Of a stretch of 11,913 nucleotides of DNA, positions 1 through 5,332 are shown one piece after another. Source of the stretch: Onstottus_B sp049273855. Lineage in GTDB: Bacteria > Acidobacteriota > Blastocatellia > UBA7656. Under the pieces are notes generated by a model. That model searched no databases and was not told where the DNA came from. It saw only the letters and a program-made list of their open reading frames with translations. Position 1 is the stretch's first letter, and each line of letters begins with the position of its first letter. The translations under genes and the position numbers were made by a program. Location of the stretch: NCBI GenBank assembly GCA_049273855.1, contig JBASRN010000334.1, forward strand, positions 1 through 11,913. The letters run 5' to 3'.

Positions 1-40
1 CGTTAATCCTTGGCTCGAGACAATCACGCGCCAAAGCTCT

Positions 41-439
41 CTACTTTGCGCTCGGGTGGTCTTTCTTGTATTTCCCGATGCAGCCGTCGCAGCAGAAGTA
101 GACCTTGCGGCCTTCGAACTCAACCGATTTCGCTTTGTCGATCGGCTCGTTTGATACCGGGCATGTTTCGTTGATCGCTATCAGGGCGAGTTCTTCCTTT
201 GACATCTTGGCGACGAAGGTTTCCGGGTTCTTTTTGAACTCGTTCACGCAGCCTTCGCAGCAAACGTAGACGTACTGGCCTTTGTATTCCGCGCGGTACT
301 TCTCGCTGACCGGCCCGCCGCTGACCGGACAAAGCTTGTTAGTAACCGCTTTCTTTTCGGTGCCATCGGCCGCCGCGCCAACGGCCACCGCGCCCGCAAC
401 CAGCATCAGCAGAAAGATTCCAACTGTTATCCTACGCAT
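41..439 (-). CDS. Secreted protein with two YHS/TRASH-like Cys-rich modules
   Basis: The 132-residue product has a signal peptide at about residues 1-23 (Arg-Arg, then a hydrophobic stretch, then an Ala-rich cleavage region). Two copies of one module follow. Copy 1 starts with CPVS at Cys37 and has the cluster CCEGC at Cys60, Cys61 and Cys64. Copy 2 starts with CPVS at Cys93 and has CCDGC at Cys116, Cys117 and Cys120. The pattern CPV...Y(V/F)CCxGC with a following Lys-rich helix is that of YHS/TRASH-type domains, which bind metals such as copper or other soft metals. Metal sensing, buffering or delivery outside the cytoplasm is therefore inferred; the actual metal is unknown. The start is the ATG preceded by AAGGAG, about 13 bases upstream. 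The frame stays open 30 codons further, but that stretch contains a strong promoter-like sequence and is probably untranslated. The family is recognised with good confidence, the role is not. Confidence 0.85.
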   Translation of the reverse strand: MRRITVGIFLLMLVAGAVAVGAAADGTEKKAVTNKLCPVSGGPVSEKYRAEYKGQYVYVCCEGCVNEFKKNPETFVAKMSKEELALIAINETCPVSNEPIDKAKSVEFEGRKVYFCCDGCIGKYKKDHPSAK

Positions 440-494
440 AAAGCTTCTGTCGCTCCTTGGGGTTGTTGATCGGCTGAGCTTCAGCCAACCACGG

Positions 495-523
495 ATTATA
501 CAGACTGACTCGAGAACGCGCAA
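495..523 (-). promoter_or_regulatory. Sigma-70-like promoter for the YHS-domain gene
   Basis: Read on the minus strand, TATAAT (495-500) is a perfect -10 box. TTGCGC (518-523) lies exactly 17 bases upstream as a -35 box with the conserved TTG. Transcription would start near 488, giving a leader of about 50 bases. A small hairpin (GGCTGA / TCAGCC, 472-486) sits in that leader. This supports the internal ATG at 439 as the true start. The boxes are seen in the sequence; activity is inferred. Confidence 0.55.
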
Positions 524-560
524 AGGCACGAGGCAGCGGCGAAACCACGGCGCTGAGGCG

Positions 561-968
561 TCAGTGCAAGTAGATCTCGAGGGCGCGGTTCTGAAGCAGC
601 GGATCGTAGATGACCGAGACGACGTCGCCTTCGTTCAGCTCCGCCGCGGTGATTACTTCGTCGTCGCGCGGGTCCTCGGAAAGCAAGCCCAGCAGGTCGG
701 CTCCGGCCTCGCGCCCTACGGCGCTTCCCACCAGGTCGTTATCACGCGCAAGCACTATCACTTCGGGAAACTCCTTAGCGGGTCTGACAGTGATGAGCAG
801 AGAACCTTTCGATGGGACAGTTATCCTGACGACTTCGCCTCGAACCGCGCTGAGCTGTCTGATGCTCGCAGATCTTTGCTGGCCGGTCGCACTGGCGTCC
901 GGCGCGACGCGCTGAGAAGGAAGCGACGCGGTCAGAGTCAGGCTTAACAGGACAGCCAGGATTTGCAT
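561..968 (-). CDS. Small exported protein of unknown function
   Basis: The 135-residue product is not recognised. It starts with a typical signal peptide (MQILAVLLSL, then a small-residue region ending near residue 20), so export to the periplasm or beyond is likely. The mature part is acidic and appears rich in beta strands. A valine-rich section near residues 40-70 includes VRGEVVRITVPSKGSLLITV, and the end (VVSVIYDP...ALEIYLH) looks like alternating strands. There are no cysteines and no catalytic motif I can name. A TTG start at 986 would add six residues. I prefer the ATG because a perfect -10 box at 998-1003 would leave almost no leader for the TTG. No clear ribosome-binding site precedes either start. 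It lies 121 bases upstream of the YHS gene on the same strand, but both seem to have their own promoters. Confidence 0.65.
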   Translation of the reverse strand: MQILAVLLSLTLTASLPSQRVAPDASATGQQRSASIRQLSAVRGEVVRITVPSKGSLLITVRPAKEFPEVIVLARDNDLVGSAVGREAGADLLGLLSEDPRDDEVITAAELNEGDVVSVIYDPLLQNRALEIYLH

Positions 969-997
969 TGCGGTTGTGATCTGCAACTTGCGAAGCG

Positions 998-1041
998 ATT
1001 ATACGGGTCGGAGAGGTTATTCGAGAACAGCAGCATGCTGC
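998..1041 (-). promoter_or_regulatory. Promoter -10 box and adjoining 12-bp palindrome
   Basis: On the minus strand TATAAT (998-1003) is a perfect -10 box, 29 bases before the ATG of the small exported protein. The -35 region is weak: TTCTCG at 1022-1027 gives 18-base spacing. Directly upstream is the perfect palindrome GCAGCATGCTGC (1030-1041), a plausible operator half-site pair for a dimeric regulator. It also lies just past the stop codon of the BNR-repeat gene, but no T-run follows it, so an intrinsic terminator is unlikely. Confidence 0.4.
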
Positions 1042-1043
1042 AT

Positions 1044-1676
1044 TTAGAATCGTCGCTTAATAATCCCTGCGCCATGAGTTCCGACATAAATGGATCCGGC
1101 ATAGACTGTACGAGTGTTGGATGGGTCTATCGCCAGGATATCGACAGTGCTGAGGAGCCGGATTCTGATCTCGACCCAGCTCAGGCCCCCGTTTGTGCTC
1201 TTGATAATACCACCATCAGTACCTGCATAGATGATATTGGTGCTTGAACGGTCTATCGCAATTGAGGGTATATAATCAGGTCGAAAGGGTAGTATTCTCG
1301 GGGTTGTATTTCCGGTGTTGAGTGTGGTCCAGACAGCACCGCCGTTGGTACTCTTGAGGACTCCGCCTCCATCAGTCCCCGCATATATGATATCGGCGTT
1401 GGACGGATCTATCGCAAGAGCTTGGACCCGTCCGCCTTGAGGTCCTACGCTGGTCCACGGGTCGTTTGCAGCCTCGGAGACACCGGGAATCCCCAGCCGT
1501 AACAGTACGAGTATAAGTAAGCCGCTACAACGGATGTCCCTCCGCCTGCGGTTGTTCACTATCCTTCTTTCATCCACTGCTTTCGTTGTGTTAGCAAGTG
1601 AGGGATAGTCCTCAAACGCAATACCCGTTGTTAAGCGTTGGATGAGTAACCAAGGTGATAACAAGCTGGTTATCAT
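1044..1676 (-). CDS. BNR/Asp-box repeat protein, secreted beta-propeller type
   Basis: Three repeats of about 40 residues follow a signal-like hydrophobic segment (GLLILVLLRLGIPGVSEA). Each repeat has the core (L/I)AIDPS(N)..(I)IYAG. The first two also carry the Asp-box loop, KSTNGGAVW and KSTNGGLSW, as in BNR/sortilin-like or Ycf48-type propellers. The third repeat ends in GAGIIKRRF with no Asp box. A full propeller needs more blades, so this 210-residue protein may be a remnant, may oligomerise, or may be a short family member. The start is uncertain. ATG 1676 has a strong GGAGG four bases upstream and is used here, but it puts about 50 residues before the hydrophobic segment. GTG 1559 would give a more normal signal peptide (basic, then hydrophobic, then AxA-like). 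The frame is open up to 1883. Function unknown; export is inferred. Confidence 0.6.
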   Translation of the reverse strand: MITSLLSPWLLIQRLTTGIAFEDYPSLANTTKAVDERRIVNNRRRRDIRCSGLLILVLLRLGIPGVSEAANDPWTSVGPQGGRVQALAIDPSNADIIYAGTDGGGVLKSTNGGAVWTTLNTGNTTPRILPFRPDYIPSIAIDRSSTNIIYAGTDGGIIKSTNGGLSWVEIRIRLLSTVDILAIDPSNTRTVYAGSIYVGTHGAGIIKRRF

Positions 1677-1986
1677 ATCGCCTCCATCTTTAGCCAAAAG
1701 GCTTTGCGAGCATCCGTAGACAGATACGCACGTAGAGTTAATCTTGTGTGCGGGAAGAAAGTTCCAGTTTCTGTTCACGAGGAGGTTATTGGACTTTATT
1801 CGGTTCGCGAATTGTCGCTCCCGCTGATCCACAGCCGCGGGAGGTCCGCGCAGATTAAGAAGCGGCGAGCCGATCACTGTCACTCCGCCGCCGCAAGCGT
1901 CTGGTTGCGGCTTCGCTGCGCCGTGTGCTAGACATTCTTCGTGTATCTAAATTTCAAATATCGAAGGCAGGATAAAACGAGGGGTT
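1677..1986. other. Divergent intergenic region, BNR-repeat gene / NYN gene
   Basis: This 310-base stretch separates the minus-strand BNR-repeat gene from the plus-strand NYN gene. The minus frame is open through 1883, but its translation there resembles no protein I know. Next to the BNR gene (1680-1708) lies a small hairpin, AGCC-TTTT-GGCT on the minus strand, flanked by CGCAA and TAAAGATGGAGG; the last part contains the ribosome-binding site. On the NYN side TAGACA (1929-1934) resembles a -35 box, but no good -10 box sits at the right distance. No RNA gene or mobile element was recognised. Confidence 0.4.
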
Positions 1987-2592
1987 ATGAGGGGAAAGAT
2001 AACCATCTTCATAGATGGCAACAATCTATTTCATGCGGCAAGGGCGGTGGGGGTCGAGATTGACTATGCAAAGTTTTTGAACTTCCTTCGCGGCGATGCG
2101 CCGCTTCTTCGCGCTTTCTTCTACACCGGTGTTGACGAGAAAGCAGAGCGACAGCAGGGCTTTCTGTTGTGGATGCGGAGGAACGGCTACCGCGTGGTCG
2201 AAAAAGAATTGAAGACCTACGCCGACGGCACCAAGAAGGCAAACCTGGACGTCGAAATCGCGGTTGATATGTTGTCGCTTGCCGACAAGTACGACACCGC
2301 CGTGCTGGTGTCGGGCGACGAGGACTTCGCATACGCGATAAACGCCGTCGCTTACAAGGGTGTGCGAGTAGAGCTTGCCGGCTTTCGCATCAACACCAGT
2401 CCACGGTTGATCGATGTAGCCGATCAGTTTATCGAGCTGGACTCACACCTGGAAGAAATAACAAAAGCGGACAGCCGCTTCGGATATCACAACAATCACC
2501 ACTCGAGCGGCCACCACTCTCGCAACAGCGGCAGCTTTACGCGTGTTCGGGACGAGGAGAATCAGCCCGAAGACGTAGCTTCATCCGAATAG
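1987..2592 (+). CDS. NYN domain protein (LabA/DUF88-like, PIN-fold)
   Basis: The 201-residue product is an NYN-domain protein, a PIN-like fold found in Mg2+-dependent ribonucleases and RNA-processing factors. The acidic residues expected for the metal site are present: Asp10 in FIDGNN (with Asn12), Asp88 and Asp94 in NLDVEIAVDM, and Asp111 and Asp113 in SGDEDF. The Rossmann-like core covers about residues 4-152 and looks complete. After it comes a polar, low-complexity tail rich in His, Asn and Ser (GYHNNHHSSGHHSRN, about 167-180) and an acidic end. The ATG follows GAGGGG at good spacing. It is the only plus-strand gene and converges on oppF with a 72-base gap in which I see no clear terminator. 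The nuclease role is inferred from the family; the substrate is unknown. No partner gene is adjacent on its strand. Confidence 0.9.
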   Translation: MRGKITIFIDGNNLFHAARAVGVEIDYAKFLNFLRGDAPLLRAFFYTGVDEKAERQQGFLLWMRRNGYRVVEKELKTYADGTKKANLDVEIAVDMLSLADKYDTAVLVSGDEDFAYAINAVAYKGVRVELAGFRINTSPRLIDVADQFIELDSHLEEITKADSRFGYHNNHHSSGHHSRNSGSFTRVRDEENQPEDVASSE

Positions 2593-2664
2593 CAGGCGGG
2601 TTTGCGGCTTCTGATCTGATGCGGCGGGAGCGTCTGAACTCCTAAAGCGACGATTGCGCCTCGA

Positions 2665-3756
2665 TCATTGATTCGCCCAGAAATTCACTGAAGTCACATC
2701 GGTGCGAATGCAAGCTACTCGATGGCCGGGGTGCAACTCGACCAGGGGAGGCTTCCCCTGTTTGCATTCCGCGATCGCAATTGGGCAGCGAGTGTGGAAG
2801 CGGCAACCTTCCGGGGGGTTGATTGGCGTGGGCGGGTCGCCTTCGAGACGAACACGCGGGCGTTTTGCGCGCGGGTCAGGAACTGGAATTGAAGCAAGCA
2901 GCGCTTGAGTGTACGGGTGCAGAGGCCGTGCGAATATCTCTTCGGTCCCGGCTTCTTCCACGATTTCGCCAAGATACATCACGGCCACTCGATCTGAGAC
3001 ATGCTTGACGATGGCCAGGTCGTGCGCGATGAAAAGATAAGTGAGATTGAAACGCTGCTGAAGCTCGCGAAGCAGGTTCAACACCTGCGCCTGAATCGAT
3101 ACATCCAGCGCTGAGACCGCTTCATCGCACACGATGAACCTGGGATTGAGACTGAGCGCACGCGCTATCCCGATGCGTTGCCGCTGGCCTCCCGAGAACT
3201 CGTGCGGATACCGGCGGGCGTGGTCCGGGCTGAGCCCTACAAGATCGAGAAGCTCCGCGACTCGATCGCGTGCAAGGCGGCGCTTTGACGAGGCTACTTG
3301 CCCAGTCGATCTCGCGTACGTGGAATTCGGGTCGACGCTCAAATCGCGTAGCGGCTCGACCGGCTCTCGCGGGTCGATGCCATGCACCAGGATCGGTTCT
3401 TCCAACATCGCGCCCACCGTCATTCGCGGATTAAGCGAGCCGTATGGGTCCTGAAAGATTATTTGCATCTCGCGACGCAGCAGGCGCAGTTCGCGTCCCT
3501 TCATTGCCAGTACGTCGCGGCCGTCGAAAGTCACCCGGCCCGAAGTCGGCTCCACCAATCGCAGGATTGCCCGTCCTGTGGTCGTCTTTCCGCAGCCCGA
3601 CTCGCCGACCAGACCCAGGGTCTGGCCACGCGGAATAGAGAACGAAACGTCATCGACCGCGCGAACTAAGCCGACAGTTCGAAGCGCGATCCCCTGACGG
3701 ATCGGATAGTGTTTGACAAGATTCTCGACAACCAGAAGATCATCCATCGGATTCAC
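2665..3756 (-). CDS. oppF: Oligo/dipeptide ABC transporter ATPase, OppF type
   Basis: This is one of two cytoplasmic ATPases that power a peptide (or nickel/opine-type) importer, 363 residues. The motifs are complete: Walker A GESGCGKT (51-58), Q-loop Gln102, signature FSGGQRQ (187-193), Walker B FIVCDE with catalytic Glu212, and switch His245. The C-terminal oligopeptide-family domain carries Cys318, Cys324, Cys331 and Cys349. An insertion of about 28 residues (about 130-157) lies in the helical region between Q-loop and signature, where relatives have a short linker. The GTG start overlaps the oppD stop by 3 bases, suggesting translational coupling; an ATG three codons later is the alternative. 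The matching permeases and binding protein are not in the window, so the substrate cannot be assigned. OppF versus DppF naming is provisional. Confidence 0.9.
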   Translation of the reverse strand: MNPMDDLLVVENLVKHYPIRQGIALRTVGLVRAVDDVSFSIPRGQTLGLVGESGCGKTTTGRAILRLVEPTSGRVTFDGRDVLAMKGRELRLLRREMQIIFQDPYGSLNPRMTVGAMLEEPILVHGIDPREPVEPLRDLSVDPNSTYARSTGQVASSKRRLARDRVAELLDLVGLSPDHARRYPHEFSGGQRQRIGIARALSLNPRFIVCDEAVSALDVSIQAQVLNLLRELQQRFNLTYLFIAHDLAIVKHVSDRVAVMYLGEIVEEAGTEEIFARPLHPYTQALLASIPVPDPRAKRPRVRLEGDPPTPINPPEGCRFHTRCPIAIAECKQGKPPLVELHPGHRVACIRTDVTSVNFWANQ

Positions 3757-4793
3757 AAGGATCCGGGGGCCATCTCACCCACCTGTTCAGCAAAGTGACA
3801 CGCAGCGAAGTGGCCGGCGCCCAACTCACGCAGCGCAGGCTCATCCTCGCACACCTCCTGCGCCATCGAGCAACGAGTCCGAAACCTGCAGCCCGATGGG
3901 AAGTCGAGCGGACTCGGCACGGCGCCGGGAATCACCGCAAGCTTGGCTTTGCTTTGCGTGAGCGTCGGCACCGATTTAAGCAGTCCGTGAGTGTATGGGT
4001 GCTTCGGTTGGTCGAACAGGTCGTCAACCTGCGCTCTCTCTACGATCTTGCCGGCATACATCACAGCTACGCGGTCACAAGTTTCCGCAACGACCCCCAG
4101 ATCGTGCGTTATCAGCAGGACCGACATTGCAAATTCGCTCTGAAGTTCATGAAGGAGATCGAGGATCTGAGCTTGTATCGTAACATCGAGCGCGGTCGTG
4201 GGTTCGTCGGCGATCAATAACTGTGGCCTGCAAACCAGGGCCATCGCGATCATCACTCGCTGCTTCATCCCGCCGGACATTTGATGGGGGTACTCATCGA
4301 AGCGAGTTTCAGGAGAAGCTATCCCGACGCGCTGCAGCATCCTGATAGCCAGCTGGCGCGCCTCGCGCTTCGAAATCTTCTTGTGCGCGCGAATCGCTTC
4401 GGTGATCTGCTTTCCGACCGAGAGAATCGGGTTGAGCGACGACATCGGCTCCTGAAAGATCATCGAGATGTTATTGCCTCGCACGCGGCGGATCTGTGCT
4501 TCGCTGGACGCAAGCAGATCCTCTCCGAGAAGCTTGATCTGTCCGCCGGCATACTCGGCGGGCGGCGACTGCACAAGCCTTAAGATCGAAAAAGCGGTGA
4601 CTGATTTGCCGCAGCCGCTCTCGCCGACGAGACCCAGTGTTTCGCCAGGCTGAATGGCGAGGCTCACGCCGTCAACCGCCTTTAACACGCCGTCGTCGGT
4701 GTGGAAATAGACGCGCAGGTCGAGTATCTCTAACAATTGCGGAGTGGGGAGTGCGGAGTGCGGATTTGCGCCGCTGTTCTCGGATTCCTGCAT
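3753..4793 (-). CDS. oppD: Oligo/dipeptide ABC transporter ATPase, OppD type
   Basis: This is the partner ATPase of the downstream oppF, 346 residues. Motifs: Walker A GESGCGKS (57-64), Q-loop Gln114 in FQEP, signature MSGGMKQ (172-178), Walker B with Asp196-Glu197, and switch His230. The C-terminal oligopeptide-family region has Cys302, Cys308, Cys315 and Cys332. In peptide-importer ATPases of the DppD type a similar cysteine set is known to hold a 4Fe-4S cluster. The ATG follows AGAAGGA at suitable spacing. The first 20 residues are not part of the ABC fold: codons 10-18 are written by a 7-bp tandem repeat, so intergenic repeat DNA seems to have been absorbed into the reading frame. Homology begins near LLEILDL (residue 20). 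It lies 61 bases after the PTS EIIA gene and presumably shares its transcript. Confidence 0.92.
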   Translation of the reverse strand: MQESENSGANPHSALPTPQLLEILDLRVYFHTDDGVLKAVDGVSLAIQPGETLGLVGESGCGKSVTAFSILRLVQSPPAEYAGGQIKLLGEDLLASSEAQIRRVRGNNISMIFQEPMSSLNPILSVGKQITEAIRAHKKISKREARQLAIRMLQRVGIASPETRFDEYPHQMSGGMKQRVMIAMALVCRPQLLIADEPTTALDVTIQAQILDLLHELQSEFAMSVLLITHDLGVVAETCDRVAVMYAGKIVERAQVDDLFDQPKHPYTHGLLKSVPTLTQSKAKLAVIPGAVPSPLDFPSGCRFRTRCSMAQEVCEDEPALRELGAGHFAACHFAEQVGEMAPGSL

Positions 4794-4850
4794 CTTGTCC
4801 TTCTACATGGAGATGCTTGATTACGAAACCCCGCAACCGCAATCCGCTAA
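4741..4850. repeat. Heptamer tandem repeats, EIIA/oppD gap and oppD 5' end
   Basis: On the plus strand the units ggagtgg ggagtgc ggagtgc gga run from 4741 to 4764, inside the first codons of oppD. In the gap, cccgcaa ccgcaat ccgctaa (4830-4850) again repeats every 7 bases. The word ccgcaat is the reverse complement of attgcgg, the heptamer of the hpf/rpoN gap. The segments gcggatttgcg (4760-4770) and cgcaatccgc (4838-4847) are inverted with one bulge and could pair in mRNA. Confidence 0.7.
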
Positions 4851-4854
4851 CTCT

Positions 4855-5268
4855 TCAGTGTTTCGGCGGCGTGAGAATGTCCCCGGCCAGGTGAATCTGT
4901 TGTTGTCCTTCGTCGCGCACGCGTCGGGCAAGTTCGGCGAGCGCTTCATCCTTACCCTGAGCTGCAAGTTTGATGACCATCGGGAGGTTGACTCCGGTAA
5001 CGACTTCAACTGAAGCCTGGCCCAGGAAGCTGGCTGCAATGTTGGTAGGGGTTCCGCCGAACATATCGGTTAGCAGAAGGACTCCGCCACCCGAGTCGAC
5101 TTGCTGTATGGCGCGCTCTATCTCTTCGCGGGCGATGTCCACCTCGTCGTGCCATCCGATCGAGACGGCAATGATGTGGTGGATTTCGCCGACGATCATC
5201 TCAGCCGCCGAGACCAATTCGTTAGCCAGCTGTCCGTGGGTTACGATGACGCCGCCAATCATAACCAT
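4855..5268 (-). CDS. PTS EIIA component, mannose (Man) family
   Basis: The 137-residue product is a single-domain EIIA of the mannose/fructose/sorbose family. His11 in IVTHGQLA is the expected phospho-accepting residue, matching His10 of the E. coli ManX IIA domain. The conserved LLTDMFGGTPTN follows at about 65-76, then VVTGVNLPM. Its length fits a free-standing IIA domain. No IIB, IIC, IID, HPr or enzyme I gene is in the window. Its place after rapZ resembles the regulatory PTS genes often found downstream of rpoN, so a signalling rather than transport role is plausible, though not shown. ATG 5268 and ATG 5262 are both possible starts. Neither has a good ribosome-binding site because repeat DNA fills the upstream region. 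Confidence 0.9.
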   Translation of the reverse strand: MVMIGGVIVTHGQLANELVSAAEMIVGEIHHIIAVSIGWHDEVDIAREEIERAIQQVDSGGGVLLLTDMFGGTPTNIAASFLGQASVEVVTGVNLPMVIKLAAQGKDEALAELARRVRDEGQQQIHLAGDILTPPKH

Positions 5269-5269
5269 G

Positions 5270-5328
5270 TGATGAGTGATTATTATGAGTGATGAAATTC
5301 ATCACTCACAAATCATCACTCATAACTC
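5270..5328. repeat. Heptamer repeats forming a nested palindrome, rapZ/EIIA gap
   Basis: The left side reads gtgatga gtgatta ... gtgatga (5270-5295) and the right side atcactc acaaatc atcactc ataactc (5301-5328), both with a 7-bp period. The centre is an odd palindrome: tgagtgatgaa (5286-5296), one base, ttcatcactca (5298-5308). Outer copies can pair as well (from 5272 and up to 5323). The stem lies just before the EIIA start codon. No T-run follows in the minus direction, so it is not a standard terminator. Confidence 0.8.
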
Positions 5329-5332
5329 CCTT

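Noticed and set aside
440..529. N-terminal extension of the YHS protein to 529
   Set aside because: The extra 30 residues would precede a normal signal peptide, and this stretch holds a TTGCGC-17-TATAAT promoter and the ribosome-binding site for the internal ATG.
2593..2664. Bidirectional terminator between the convergent NYN and oppF genes
   Set aside because: No stable GC stem with flanking T/A runs could be found in the 72 bases.
5270..5328. Intrinsic terminator between rapZ and EIIA
   Set aside because: The stem is AT-rich in its centre and no T-run follows in the direction of transcription.
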